A stretch of 64,000 nucleotides of DNA from Pseudoxanthomonas sp. z9 (GTDB taxonomy: Bacteria > Pseudomonadota > Gammaproteobacteria > Xanthomonadales > Xanthomonadaceae). The stretch's first letter is position 1. Every line of letters begins with the position of its first letter. Under the pieces are notes generated by a model, which did no database searches, was not told the DNA's origin, and saw nothing but the letters and a program-made list of their open reading frames with translations. Location: contig NZ_VFID01000001.1 of NCBI RefSeq assembly GCF_006542425.1, forward strand, positions 149,601-213,600. The letters are read 5' to 3'. This document shows, piece by piece, positions 35,279-44,097 of the stretch. The position numbers and the translations under genes were made by a program.

Positions 35279-36499
35279 TCAACGGATGTTGATGACGGTC
35301 TGCGTGATCTGATCCTGGGTGGACAGCATCTGCGAGTTGGCCTGGAAGTTGCGCTGGGCGACGATCATGTTGACCAGCTGTTCGGTCAGATCGACGGTCG
35401 AGGCTTCCAGCGCGCCGGAGGCGACCTGGCCGAAGTCGGACGTGCCCGGTGCGCCGGTGCGCGGTTCGCCCGAGGCGTAGCTGTGGGTCCAGGTGTTGTT
35501 GCCCTGCGAGACCAGGCCCTGCGGGTTGGTGAAGTTGGTCAGCGCGACCTGGCCGATGGCGCGGTCCACGCCGTTGGAATAGCGCGCGAACACCACGCCT
35601 TCCGGCGACACGGTGAACTCGTTGAGCTTGCCGCTGGCGTAGCCGTCCTGGCGCTGGTCCTTCTTGGCGAAGGCTTCGCCGTACTGGTTGGTGCCGGTGA
35701 TGTCCAGGGTCATGTTGAGCACGCCGGCGCCTGTGGTCGGGGTGAACGGCGCCAGGGTGATGCGGCCGTTGGCCGGCAGGGTCAGCGCGCCGTTGTTGTC
35801 GAACTGCACGGTGGTGGCCGGACCCATCGAGGTGCCGTCGACGTAGACGTGGGCTTGCCATTCGTTCGGATTGGCAGTCTTCACGTAGTAGACCGACTGC
35901 TGGTGGGCCACGCCGAGCGAGTCGTACACGGTGACCGAGGTGGTCTCGTTGTAGCTGTTGCCGTCATTGGGATTGAACGGGGTGATGGTCGGCTGCGCGG
36001 CGTTGCCGGGCAGGGTGACGCCCAGGTTGACGAGAGTGGTCGGCGCCGGCGGGCTGTCGCTGGTCAGCAGTTGCAGATCGACCAGGCGGCCGGTATCGAA
36101 ACCGCTGCCGTCGGCACGCGGCGGGAACACCTGCAGGCGGAAGCCGTCCGGGGTGGTGACGAAACCGTTGGGATCACGCTGGAAGTTGCCGGCGCGCGTG
36201 TAAACGTTGGTGCCGTTGTTGCTGACCGTGAAGAAGCCTTCGCGATCCACCGCCAGGTCCAGGTAGCGGCCGGTCTGGTTGATGTCGCCCTGCGAGAACT
36301 GCTGGGCCACGTTGGTCACCCGCACGCCGGCGCCGATGCCGTTGCGCAGCAGGCCGTAACCGGTGGTGGAGAATACTTCGGCGAACTCGGCGCGCGATTC
36401 CTTGAATCCGGTGGTGCCGACGTTGGCGATGTTGTGCGAGGTGACGTTGAGGTCGGCGTTGGCCGCCTTCATGCCAGAGAGCGAACTGTTGAAAGCCAT
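35279..36499 (-). CDS. flgE: Flagellar hook protein FlgE
   Basis: A 406-residue hook subunit. The N terminus AFNSSLSGMKAANADLNVTS, then HNIANVGTTGFKESRAEF, is the axial-family signature. The C terminus QLVNMIVAQRNFQANSQMLS is the conserved coiled helix. It is exported by the flagellar type III system after rod completion and requires the FlgD scaffold encoded just upstream (51 bp). Confidence 0.96.
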   Translation of the reverse strand: MAFNSSLSGMKAANADLNVTSHNIANVGTTGFKESRAEFAEVFSTTGYGLLRNGIGAGVRVTNVAQQFSQGDINQTGRYLDLAVDREGFFTVSNNGTNVYTRAGNFQRDPNGFVTTPDGFRLQVFPPRADGSGFDTGRLVDLQLLTSDSPPAPTTLVNLGVTLPGNAAQPTITPFNPNDGNSYNETTSVTVYDSLGVAHQQSVYYVKTANPNEWQAHVYVDGTSMGPATTVQFDNNGALTLPANGRITLAPFTPTTGAGVLNMTLDITGTNQYGEAFAKKDQRQDGYASGKLNEFTVSPEGVVFARYSNGVDRAIGQVALTNFTNPQGLVSQGNNTWTHSYASGEPRTGAPGTSDFGQVASGALEASTVDLTEQLVNMIVAQRNFQANSQMLSTQDQITQTVINIR

Positions 36500-36550
36500 G
36501 GAAAACTCCTTAGCGGATGCCGGGTCGGAATGGCCCGTGGATGTCAGGGA

Positions 36551-37231
36551 TCAGGAAGCCGACTTGCCGATGCGCAGCACGTAGTCGAGCGGAGCGGTGC
36601 CCAGGCCGGGCAGGTTGAGATACAGGCCGTCGGAACCGATGGTCACGCTTTCCACGGTGGAATCGACGTAGGTGTTGAGCTTGGTGGCCTTGCCGGTGTC
36701 GTCGGTGTGGGTGGCCTTGATCGCATACACGCCTTCCGGCGCGCGTTCGCCGTTGGCTTTCACGCCGTCCCAGGCGAACGCGGTCTCGCCCTTGGCGGCG
36801 TCGATCTCGATGGTGTCGACCACCACGCCGCTGGCGTCGGTGATTTCGACCTTGAGCGTGCCGGTGGCCGGTGACATCACCAGGCCGGTGGCGCTGCCCT
36901 GCGCGCCGAGTGCGATCTTCTCCGACGGCACCAGCACGTCATGGCCGACCAGCGAAGCGCCCTTGAGCACCTGATCGCCGGTCAGCGCGGTGGTGAAGCC
37001 GTTGACGGTGGTGTTGAGCTCGCTGATGCCCTGCACGGTGGAGAACTGCGCGAGCTGGCCGATGAACTCGCTGTTGGACAGCGGCTTGAGCGGATCCTGG
37101 TGCTTGAGCTGCTCGGTCATCAGGCGCATGAATTCGGCCTGGCCCAGGCTTTCCTTCTTCTTGTTCGACCCGGTGCCGGTGGTGCTGTTGTTGATCGCGG
37201 CGAAGGGATCGCCATTGACGGCGGTGGTCAT
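36551..37231 (-). CDS. flgD: Hook capping/scaffold protein FlgD
   Basis: A 226-residue hook-cap protein. QAEFMRLMTEQLKHQDPLKP, followed by LSNSEFIGQLAQFSTVQGI, is the conserved N-terminal export/capping region. The C-terminal half contains FLG Ig-like folding (VKANGERAPEGVYAIKATHT). It caps the growing hook and is discarded when FlgK replaces it. Confidence 0.96.
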   Translation of the reverse strand: MTTAVNGDPFAAINNSTTGTGSNKKKESLGQAEFMRLMTEQLKHQDPLKPLSNSEFIGQLAQFSTVQGISELNTTVNGFTTALTGDQVLKGASLVGHDVLVPSEKIALGAQGSATGLVMSPATGTLKVEITDASGVVVDTIEIDAAKGETAFAWDGVKANGERAPEGVYAIKATHTDDTGKATKLNTYVDSTVESVTIGSDGLYLNLPGLGTAPLDYVLRIGKSAS

Positions 37232-37257
37232 GCGGTTGCTCCGGTGGGCGGGTCGCG

Positions 37258-37665
37258 TCAGCGACCCATGGTCAGCGTGGCCAGCGCCAGTTCCTTGGCG
37301 GTGTTGAGGACTTCGACGCCGGCCTGGTAGCCACGCGAAGCGGAAATGAGGTTGACCATCTGCGCGACCGGATCCACGTCCGGCGCATAGACGTAGCCTT
37401 CGGCGTCGGCCATCGGGTGGCCGGGCTCGTAGCGCTTGATCGGCGGGGCTTCGCTCTGGGTGATCTCCTTGACCTGCACCGAGGTCAGCGAGCCGTCAGC
37501 GTTGAGCGGACGCGCCTGGAAGATGGGCTCGATCGGCTTGTACACCGCCTCGGGCGATGAGGCGATGGAGTCGGCGTTGGAGAGGTTGCTGGCGATGGTG
37601 TTCAGGCGCACCGACTGCGCCTGCAGGGCTGAACCGGCGACGTCGAAGATCGGCAGGTTGCTCAT
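37258..37665 (-). CDS. flgC: Proximal rod protein FlgC
   Basis: A 135-residue rod protein. IFDVAGSALQAQSVRLNTIA and SNLSNADS form the N terminus; the C terminus is MVNLISASRGYQAGVEVLNT. It lies 3 bp after flgB and 26 bp before flgD in the same transcription unit. Confidence 0.96.
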   Translation of the reverse strand: MSNLPIFDVAGSALQAQSVRLNTIASNLSNADSIASSPEAVYKPIEPIFQARPLNADGSLTSVQVKEITQSEAPPIKRYEPGHPMADAEGYVYAPDVDPVAQMVNLISASRGYQAGVEVLNTAKELALATLTMGR

Positions 37666-37668
37666 GGC

Positions 37669-38058
37669 TTATTGCCCCGTGATGGCGGTGAGCATGGTGC
37701 GCACCTTGGATTCGATGAAGCTCAGCGAGGCGCGGTACTCCAGCGCGGCGCGGCCGTAGGCGGCGCGCTCGGTGTCGGCATCGACGGTGTTGCCGTCCAG
37801 GCTGGGCTGCACGCCCTGGCGCTCGTAGATCTGCGGGCCGAATTCCAGTCCGTTGAGGTGACGCGCGTCGCTGGTCTGCAGCGGCGCGGCCTGGCGGGCG
37901 GCGGCGTTCTCCAGCACGGCCTGGAAGTTGAGATCCCTGGCCTTGTAATTGGGGGTGTCCGCATTGCTGAGGTTGCTGGCGATCAGCTGCATGCGCTGCT
38001 CGCGCAGCGGCAGGGCGGCGGCGTGGACGCCCAGGTAGTCGCGGATGGGATTGGACAT
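37669..38058 (-). CDS. flgB: Proximal rod protein FlgB, first gene of the flg operon
   Basis: A 129-residue rod protein. The axial-family motif appears as LIASNLSNADTPNYKARDLN. The ATG at 38058 is chosen because an RpoN promoter lies 35 bp upstream; the longer in-frame reading to 38148 would start upstream of the transcription start. It is the first gene of flgBCDEFGHIJKL. Confidence 0.95.
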   Translation of the reverse strand: MSNPIRDYLGVHAAALPLREQRMQLIASNLSNADTPNYKARDLNFQAVLENAAARQAAPLQTSDARHLNGLEFGPQIYERQGVQPSLDGNTVDADTERAAYGRAALEYRASLSFIESKVRTMLTAITGQ

Positions 38059-38092
38059 TGGCGGGCCCCGTTGGGAACGTTGCCCGGGTGGG

Positions 38093-38108
38093 TGCAAGGC
38101 TTGTGCCA
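38093..38108 (-). promoter_or_regulatory. RpoN (-24/-12) promoter of the flgB operon
   Basis: On the minus strand CTGGCACA, 4 bp, TTGCA: a near-perfect sigma-54 promoter. The start of transcription would be about 23 nt before the flgB ATG. RpoN control of rod/hook genes is standard in Xanthomonadales and Pseudomonas. Confidence 0.85.
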
Positions 38109-38179
38109 GTCCGGGGGAGATGCTTCCCCCACTAAGTGCCGGTGCCATTCCTTCTCATGGGGAACGATGGGCACCTTGT

Positions 38180-38312
38180 GGCTTTGCCTCCCCCTTTAAA
38201 AAAGGGGGACCGAGGGGGATTTGCTCTTCGCCGGTGCTCCTGGCACCGCGCAAATCCCCCATCGTCCGCTGACGCGGCCGCCCGCCCCCTTTTCCAAAGG
38301 GGGCTATCCCGA
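38180..38312. repeat. Dispersed palindromic repeat, full unit
   Basis: GCTTTGCCTCCCCCTTT, a hairpin with AAAGGGGGAC, GGGGGATTTGC, AAATCCCCC, then GCCCGCCCCCTTTTCC and AAAGGGGGCTAT. It lies between the flgB promoter and the cheV end, followed by a short CCCGAATCCCCAATCCC heptamer remnant. Confidence 0.75.
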
Positions 38313-38343
38313 ATCCCCAATCCCGGCGGCCAACCGGCCGCCG

Positions 38344-39297
38344 TCACGCCGCCCGCTTCGTCGCCACCACCTGCTTCAGCCGGTTCAGCACGTAGTCCGC
38401 CAGTTCGTGCGGGCTGTACTTGGCGACGAAGGCGTTGGCGCCGACCCGCTCGACCATGGCGTTGTTGAACACGCCCGAGAGCGAGGTGTGAAGCAGGACG
38501 TACAGGCCGGCCAGGCCGGGGTGGCGACGGATTTCCGTCGTCAGGGTGTAGCCGTCCATGGCCGGCATCTCGATGTCGGAGATGACCATGGCGTAGCGCT
38601 CGGCCGGATCCTCGCCGGCGGCCTGGATCTGCAGGAGGTGATCCAGGGCCTGCTTGCCGTCCGAGAGCAGGGTGGCGCTGACTCCCAACTGGTCCAGCAC
38701 GCTGCGGATCTGCGAGCGCGCCACCCGCGAATCGTCCACCACCAGCACCTGCAGCGGCGGGGCGTCGGCGGGCAGCGCCATTTCCGGCGCCAGCGGGGCG
38801 TCCATGCGCGCCTGCGAGATGTCGGCGAGCACGCTTTCCACGTCGATGACCTGGATCAACTCGCCCTGGAAGCGGGTGACCGCGGTCAGGTAGCTGGCTT
38901 CCGCGCCGAGTTCCGGCGGCGGATGGATGTCCTCGACGGCGATGTTGACGATGCGTTCGACGTCGCTGACCAGGAAGCCCTGCACCGAGCGGTTGAATTC
39001 GGTGACCACCAGGTAGTTGGGCGCGCGCGCCGGATCCGGATCGCGCTCCGGATGGCCGATGCTCAGGCCCAGGTCCAGCACCGGTATCGAACGTCCGCGT
39101 ACATCGGCCGCGCCGGCGAATTCGGCGGGCAGGCCGGGCAGCTGGAACAGTGGCGGGCGGCGCAGGACCTCCTGCACCTTGAAGACGTTGACGCCAAAAA
39201 GCTGACGCCCGCCCAGGCGGAACAGCAACAGGGCGAGCCGGTTGTGGCCGGCCAGGCGGGTGCGCTGGTCGATGCGGTTGAGCAGATCCTGGGTCAT
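38344..39297 (-). CDS. cheV: Chemotaxis coupling protein CheV (CheW-REC)
   Basis: A 317-residue protein. Residues about 20-160 are a CheW domain (LLLFRLGGRQLFGVNVFKVQ, VRGRSIPVLDL), and about 180-310 are a receiver with LVVDDSRVARSQI and the phospho-Asp in VISDIEMPAMDG. CheV couples receptors to CheA and its receiver tunes adaptation. A FliA promoter lies so close to the start codon that the transcript would be nearly leaderless, and no Shine-Dalgarno is visible. Confidence 0.95.
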   Translation of the reverse strand: MTQDLLNRIDQRTRLAGHNRLALLLFRLGGRQLFGVNVFKVQEVLRRPPLFQLPGLPAEFAGAADVRGRSIPVLDLGLSIGHPERDPDPARAPNYLVVTEFNRSVQGFLVSDVERIVNIAVEDIHPPPELGAEASYLTAVTRFQGELIQVIDVESVLADISQARMDAPLAPEMALPADAPPLQVLVVDDSRVARSQIRSVLDQLGVSATLLSDGKQALDHLLQIQAAGEDPAERYAMVISDIEMPAMDGYTLTTEIRRHPGLAGLYVLLHTSLSGVFNNAMVERVGANAFVAKYSPHELADYVLNRLKQVVATKRAA

Positions 39298-39303
39298 GCA
39301 GGC

Positions 39304-39330
39304 ATATCGGCCGGGTTGCGGGCGGCTTGA
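39304..39330 (-). promoter_or_regulatory. FliA (sigma-28) promoter of cheV
   Basis: Minus strand TCAAGCCG, 11 bp, GCCGATAT. The -10 element is 7 bp from the cheV ATG. Confidence 0.7.
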
Positions 39331-39437
39331 GTGGTGCGCGGCGTACGGCGGCGGGGAAGGCTCGATCCTCGCGGGACGGCGGTCACGCCGTCCATTTCAC
39401 CAACGCGCACCGCGGCAGGCGCGAGGACCGCTGGTTT

Positions 39438-39453
39438 CGGCACATCGCTTGCA
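39438..39453 (+). promoter_or_regulatory. RpoN promoter of flgA
   Basis: CGGCAC, 5 bp, TTGCA. One mismatch to the TGGCAC-N5-TTGCA consensus, and 34 bp upstream of the flgA start. Confidence 0.7.
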
Positions 39454-39487
39454 TTCCTTGTCACCGATGAACCGATGGAGCCCGCCC

Positions 39488-40129
39488 ATGCGACGACTCG
39501 TGCTGCTGCCCGCGCTGCTGGCGGCGTTCGCCGTGCCCGCCGCGGACTTCCAGCCGGTGGACAGCATCCGCCAGGCCGCGGTTGGCGCGATGGCGTCGGC
39601 CGGCGAGGCGGAAGCGACGCTGGACCCGAACCTGCGCCTGCCGCGTTGCGCCGCGCCGCTTGAAGCCCGGGTGCAGAACAGTGGTTCGGTCGAGGTCGGC
39701 TGCCCGCATGGCTGGCGCCTGTTCGTGCCGGTGCGGGTGCGCCGCAGCCAGACCGTGCTGGTGCTCAATCGCGGCATCGCGCCGGGGCAGGTGGTGACCG
39801 CCGATGCGTTCGTCGCCGAAACCCGTGACGGTGGCCGCATCGGCGCCGGCGCATTGACCGATCCGGCGCAGGCCGTGGGCCAGGTGGCGCGGCGGATGTT
39901 GACCGCCGGCTCGGTGCTGGGGGCCAACGACCTGGTCGCGCCCCGCCTGATCCGGCGCGGCGACAACGTGGCGCTGGTGTCGCGTCGCGGCGGGGTCGAG
40001 GTGCGGGTGGCCGGCAAGGCGCTGGCCGACGCCGGCGAGAACGAGCGGGTGACGGTGGAAAACCTGTCCTCGCGCCGGGTGGTGCAGGGCGTGGTCGGCC
40101 CGGGCGGTGACGTCTGGGTAAGCCGCTGA
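39488..40129 (+). CDS. flgA: P-ring assembly chaperone FlgA
   Basis: A 213-residue periplasmic chaperone for FlgI assembly. The signal peptide is MRRLVLLPALLAAFAVPAAD. The SAF-type domain includes RSQTVLVLNRGIAPGQVVTA and the C-terminal VENLSSRRVVQGVV. An upstream ATG (39467) is in frame but would put charged residues before the signal; gatggag before 39488 supports the shorter form. Confidence 0.94.
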   Translation: MRRLVLLPALLAAFAVPAADFQPVDSIRQAAVGAMASAGEAEATLDPNLRLPRCAAPLEARVQNSGSVEVGCPHGWRLFVPVRVRRSQTVLVLNRGIAPGQVVTADAFVAETRDGGRIGAGALTDPAQAVGQVARRMLTAGSVLGANDLVAPRLIRRGDNVALVSRRGGVEVRVAGKALADAGENERVTVENLSSRRVVQGVVGPGGDVWVSR

Positions 40130-40149
40130 GAAAAAAATGGAATCGGTCC

Positions 40150-40176
40150 TAAAGTCCCCGGACGGGCGGCCGATAC
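40150..40176 (+). promoter_or_regulatory. Distal FliA (sigma-28) promoter of flgM
   Basis: TAAAGTCC, 11 bp, GCCGATAC. It fits the TAAA-N15-GCCGATAA consensus. Confidence 0.75.
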
Positions 40177-40237
40177 CGAGCTGGCAGGGAAGTGCGCTTC
40201 GGCTGCGCTCCCGATAAAAAAATGTGGATTCCGTCAC

Positions 40238-40264
40238 TAAAGCTTTGCCTTTGACGGCCGATAT
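40238..40264 (+). promoter_or_regulatory. Proximal FliA (sigma-28) promoter of flgM
   Basis: TAAAGCTT, 11 bp, GCCGATAT, about 31 bp before the flgM ATG. Confidence 0.8.
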
Positions 40265-40294
40265 GCTGTTTGAACCCGCAACAGGTAGACCGAC

Positions 40295-40603
40295 ATGAGC
40301 CAGAAAATCGAAGGCAACGCGCCTTCTGCCATCCGCACCACCGGTCCGATCGGTGGCAAGGTGGCGGCGTCCGGCGCCGAACGTTCCCGGCCGGTGGAAG
40401 CCAGCGCGGGCGGCGACAGCCTGCGCCTGACCGGCGAGGCCACTGGTTTGCAGGCGCTGCAGCGCGAGCTGTCCTCGGCCTCCGCGGTGGATACCGCGCG
40501 GGTCCAGCAGGTCCGCGACGCGCTCCAGGCCGGTACGTACCGGATCAATGCCGAGGCGATCGCCGACGGCATGCTGAGCCTGGAACGCCAGCTCGGCCAA
40601 TGA
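40295..40603 (+). CDS. flgM: Anti-sigma-28 factor FlgM
   Basis: A 102-residue FlgM. The C-terminal half (ARVQQVRDALQAGTYRINAE, then AIADGMLSLERQLGQ) is the FliA-binding region; the N-terminal half is low-complexity and probably disordered, as expected. It holds FliA inactive until the hook is complete and FlgM is exported. Two FliA promoters upstream create negative feedback. Its stop overlaps the flgN ATG. Confidence 0.93.
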   Translation: MSQKIEGNAPSAIRTTGPIGGKVAASGAERSRPVEASAGGDSLRLTGEATGLQALQRELSSASAVDTARVQQVRDALQAGTYRINAEAIADGMLSLERQLGQ

Positions 40604-40950
40604 GCGCCGAACTGGAGACCCAGTTCGAACGCCTGGCCTCGGCACTGGCCGAGGAGCGCCGCGCGATCCTGGAACACGATGTCGAAGCGCTGGTCTGTTC
40701 GACCCGGGAGAAGCTGGCCGCGCTGCGCGAACTGGAAAGCCGCATGCCCGCGTCCGCGTCCACGCCGTTCGAACAGCGGCTGCGCGAACTGTCGGAAGCC
40801 AACCAGTCCAATGGCGCGCTGCTGGCGCGACGTCGCCGCGAGGTGAACTGGGCACTGCGTCACCTTGGGCGCAGCGAAAGCAGCGGCGCCTACGATGCCA
40901 ACGGACAGACCGAAGTCCTGCGCGGCAGCCGCCCCATCGCGGTGGCCTGA
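40600..40950 (+). CDS. flgN: Flagellar export chaperone FlgN
   Basis: A 116-residue, mostly helical protein (LASALAEERRAILEHDVEAL, REKLAALRELE, LLARRRREVNWALRHL), the normal size and layout for FlgN, the cytosolic chaperone for FlgK and FlgL. The ATG at 40600 overlaps the flgM stop by 4 nt. A longer in-frame reading starting at 40270 lies over flgM in another frame and is rejected. Confidence 0.9.
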   Translation: MSAELETQFERLASALAEERRAILEHDVEALVCSTREKLAALRELESRMPASASTPFEQRLRELSEANQSNGALLARRRREVNWALRHLGRSESSGAYDANGQTEVLRGSRPIAVA

Positions 40951-41042
40951 GGCGCGCGGCGCACGCGCTTGCCGCCGCCGCGACGCTTGCCGATACTGGC
41001 GGCCCCCGTTTGCCGCCATTCCCTTTCGAGGGGCCATCCGTC

Positions 41043-42278
41043 GTGAGTGTTTCCTCCGCTTCCCGTCTTCCCGCGGACATCCCGTCCTTCGTCGACATCC
41101 AGGCGCTCACCGAGCTGATGGACGATGGCGTGCTGTTGTGCCGCGGCGATGATCGCGCCTTGCATGCCAATGCCTCCGCGCTGGCACTGCTGCCCGAGGG
41201 CGAGGAGCCGGAATCGCTGCAGGCCGTACTGGAGCTGGTGCCGGCCGAGGCGCGCCGTGCCGCCCGCGCGACGGGGCACTGGAACGGCGAACTGGCGCTG
41301 GAGGATGGCCGCATCCTGCAACTGCGCATCTACCATCACCACGCGCCGGGTGACGACGGCTACGCGCTGATCCTGTTCCACGACATCAGCGAAGGCCACG
41401 CGCGCCAGCAGGAACTGCAGCGCCGGCACGCCCAGTTGCGGCAGACCCTGATCCGCCTGGCCGGTACCCAGGAACAACTGGTGCAATCGGAAAAGATGGC
41501 CTCCATCGGCCAGCTGGCCGCCGGCGTGGCGCATGAGATCAACAATCCGATCGGCTACGTCCATTCCAACCTGGGATCGCTGCAGGAATACCTGCACAGC
41601 CTGTTCGCCCTGATCGAAATCTACGAGCGCGCCCTGCGCGCGCCGGATCCGAAGGCGTTGCTGCCGGAAATCGACGACATGCGCTCGCGATTCGACATCG
41701 ATTTCATCACCAGCGACCTGCCGCAGCTGATGTCGGAGTCGCGCGAGGGCATCGAGCGGGTGACCCAGATCGTGCGCAGCCTCAAGGACTTCTCCTACTC
41801 CGGGCGCGACGACTCGTGGAAGCTGGCGGATCTGCACCATGGCCTGGACTCGACCATCAACATCATCTGGAACGAGCTCAAGTACAAGGTCAGCCTGGAC
41901 AAGCACTACGGCAAGCTGCCGCTGGTGCAGTGCCTGCCGTCCGAGCTCAACCAGGTGTTCATGAACATCCTGCTCAACGCCGGCCACGCCATCGAGGAAA
42001 AGGGCCGCATCACCATCACCACCGGACTGGCCGGCGAGGAAGTCTGGATCGAAATCGCCGATACCGGCAGTGGCATGCCCGAGAGCATCCTGCAGAACAT
42101 CTTCGATCCGTTCTTCACCACCAAGCCGGTCGGCAGCGGCACCGGCCTGGGCCTGTCGATTTCCTACGGCATCGTGAAGAAGCACAACGGCCGCATCGAG
42201 GTGGACAGCAAGCCCGGTGAAGGTTCGCGCTTCCGCATCACCCTGCCGGTGCGGCAGCCGGTGAAGGATGCGGGCTGA
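41043..42278 (+). CDS. PAS-type sensor histidine kinase
   Basis: A 411-residue cytoplasmic kinase with no membrane segments. Residues about 15-110 are a PAS-like domain, followed by a coiled-coil ([20 protein letters not shown]). The phosphorylation box is [20 protein letters not shown], and the ATP lid is present ([25 protein letters not shown]). GTG at 41043 follows gagggg; an in-frame TTG at 41010 is an alternative. No response regulator is adjacent on this strand, but the convergent GGDEF-EAL-REC gene is a candidate partner. Confidence 0.85.
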   Translation: MSVSSASRLPADIPSFVDIQALTELMDDGVLLCRGDDRALHANASALALLPEGEEPESLQAVLELVPAEARRAARATGHWNGELALEDGRILQLRIYHHHAPGDDGYALILFHDISEGHARQQELQRRHAQLRQTLIRLAGTQEQLVQSEKMASIGQLAAGVAHEINNPIGYVHSNLGSLQEYLHSLFALIEIYERALRAPDPKALLPEIDDMRSRFDIDFITSDLPQLMSESREGIERVTQIVRSLKDFSYSGRDDSWKLADLHHGLDSTINIIWNELKYKVSLDKHYGKLPLVQCLPSELNQVFMNILLNAGHAIEEKGRITITTGLAGEEVWIEIADTGSGMPESILQNIFDPFFTTKPVGSGTGLGLSISYGIVKKHNGRIEVDSKPGEGSRFRITLPVRQPVKDAG

Positions 42279-42305
42279 GGTTCGCGTGGGGTGTCGCGAA
42301 TGGCA

Positions 42306-42365
42306 AAGGCAGCCGGGCAAGCTCGGCTCCACGCATCGGTAGAGCGGAGCTTGCTCCGCCGCTAC
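42306..42365. repeat. GTAG-type REP hairpins between convergent genes
   Basis: GTAGAGCGGAG, CTTG loop, CTCCGC, CG, CTAC (42339-42365) is a GTAG-headed REP hairpin of the type common in Stenotrophomonas/Xanthomonas. A second hairpin (AGCCGGGC/GCTCGGCT) lies just before it. Placed between two converging genes, it may act as a bidirectional terminator. Confidence 0.65.
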
Positions 42366-42379
42366 TTGAACCACTGCAA

Positions 42380-44095
42380 TCAACCCACCACGCGGTGGTG
42401 CGGCTGGTTCTCGTAGGCGGTGAAGGCCTGGCGGATGTGCTCGCGCAGGTCGTCGTCGTTCCAGGGCTTGGTCAGGAAGCGGTAGATTTCGCCGCGGTTG
42501 ATCGCTTCGGTGACGGTGGCCAGGTCGGTGTAGCCGGACAGCACCAGGCGCACGGTGTCCGGGTACAGCACGCGCACGCGGCCAAGGAACTCGGTGCCGC
42601 TCATGTCGGACATGCGCTGATCGGACAGGATGACCTGCACGTCGTTGGTGGCCAGCAGCTCGAAGGCGTCGTTGACGCTGGAGGCGGCCAGGATGCGGTA
42701 GCCGTCGCGGCGGAACAGCCGCACCAGCGAACGCAGGATGTTCTCCTCGTCGTCGAGCAGCAGCAGGGTGCGATCCGGCTTGGTGGCGGCGAAGGCGTCG
42801 GCGCGCAGGTAGCGCCGGCGCAGTACCGCGCCGGCATCGTCTGCCGACATCGGTTCGCCGAACAGGTGGCCCTGGAACATGTCGCAATGGTTGCGGCGCA
42901 GGAAGCCCAGCTGGATGTCGGTTTCCACGCCATGCGCGATTACCTTCATGCCCAGCTGGTGGCCCATCGCGATGATCGCGCAGGTGATGGCGACCTCGCG
43001 GTTGCTGGCCGGCACGCCCTTCACGAAGCTGCGGTCGATCTTGATCTTGTCGACCGCGAAGCGCACCAGCGAGTCCAGGTTGGAGTCGCCCATGCCGAAG
43101 TCGTCCAGGGTCAGGCGCACGCCTTCGCGGTGCAGGCTGGCCAGGGTGCGGTGGACCAGCAGGGTGTCCTTGGCCAGCGCGTTCTGGCGCACTTCCAGCA
43201 CCACCATCTGCGGCGGGATGCCGGCGGCCTGCATCGCCTCCAGCACCTCCATCACGAAGTTGGGGCGCAGCAACTGCAGGGTGGAGACGTTGACCGCGAT
43301 CTCGAAGTCGTCGAAGCCCCAGTCGCGCCAGACCCGCGCCTGCCGGAACGCCTCGCGCAGCACCCAGTCGCCAATCTGCACGATCACCCCGAGCTTCTCG
43401 GCCACGTGCATGAAGCGCTCGGGGATCAGCACGCCCAGCGCCGGTGAATGCCAGCGCAGCAGCGCTTCCATGCCGACCACACGGCCGTCATGGGCGTTGA
43501 TCTGCGGCTGATAGTGCAGGCGGAACTCGTTGTTGTCGATCGCGTTGACGATCTGGCGCGCGATGATGCTGTCGCTGCGGATGCTGATGGCCGCGTCGCG
43601 GGCATAGCGGCGGACCAGGTTCAGGCCCTCGTGCTTGGCCTGGCCGACCGCGGTCTCCGCGCATTGCAGCAGCCCGGTGACGGTGGTGGCGTCTTCCGGG
43701 CACAGCGCCATGCCGACGGTGGCGGTGAGGAACAACGTATAGGGCAGCACCGCCATCGGCAGTTCGACCTGATCGCGCACGAATGCGCCGAACGCATCCG
43801 GCGACGGCACCTGGGGCAACCGCGGCATGGCGACGATGAACTCGTCGCTGCCCTGGCGCCAGACCCGCGCCTCCGGGCCCAACTGGGTGGACAGGTGCTG
43901 GCCGAGCAGCAGCAGCGCCTGGTCGCCGACGTCGGCGCCCATGTTCTCGTTGATGGAGCGGAAGTGATCGATGTCGACGTGCAGCAGCATCAGCGGCGTG
44001 CCGCCCTGCATGGCGGACTCGACCATGGCCTGCAGATCCGGATCCAGCGCGCCGAGGCGGGCGATGGAGGGCGGCGCGACGGGGTAGGCGGACAT
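42380..44095 (-). CDS. GGDEF-EAL-REC protein, both catalytic domains degenerate
   Basis: A 571-residue protein with domain order GGDEF (1-165), EAL (175-425), REC (440-565). The GGDEF active site reads RQGSDEF. The EAL domain keeps GMEALLRW and LDDFGMGDSNL but has EVRQ instead of ELTE and AHGVET instead of AEGVET, so two metal-binding Glu are lost. The C-terminal receiver is intact (LLLLDDEENIL, VILSDQRMSDMSG). It is probably a signal-responsive c-di-GMP receptor or scaffold rather than an enzyme. It lies 2 nt downstream of a histidine-kinase-like gene on the same strand. Confidence 0.88.
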   Translation of the reverse strand: MSAYPVAPPSIARLGALDPDLQAMVESAMQGGTPLMLLHVDIDHFRSINENMGADVGDQALLLLGQHLSTQLGPEARVWRQGSDEFIVAMPRLPQVPSPDAFGAFVRDQVELPMAVLPYTLFLTATVGMALCPEDATTVTGLLQCAETAVGQAKHEGLNLVRRYARDAAISIRSDSIIARQIVNAIDNNEFRLHYQPQINAHDGRVVGMEALLRWHSPALGVLIPERFMHVAEKLGVIVQIGDWVLREAFRQARVWRDWGFDDFEIAVNVSTLQLLRPNFVMEVLEAMQAAGIPPQMVVLEVRQNALAKDTLLVHRTLASLHREGVRLTLDDFGMGDSNLDSLVRFAVDKIKIDRSFVKGVPASNREVAITCAIIAMGHQLGMKVIAHGVETDIQLGFLRRNHCDMFQGHLFGEPMSADDAGAVLRRRYLRADAFAATKPDRTLLLLDDEENILRSLVRLFRRDGYRILAASSVNDAFELLATNDVQVILSDQRMSDMSGTEFLGRVRVLYPDTVRLVLSGYTDLATVTEAINRGEIYRFLTKPWNDDDLREHIRQAFTAYENQPHHRVVG

Positions 44096-44097
44096 GC

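Noticed and set aside
40182..40215. Terminator hairpin between the two flgM promoters
   Set aside because: Only the outer four bases pair well and there is no T run.
40950..41010. FliA promoter for the sensor kinase (GCCGATAC at about 40990)
   Set aside because: A good -10-like sequence but nothing like TAAAG or TCAAG at the right distance.
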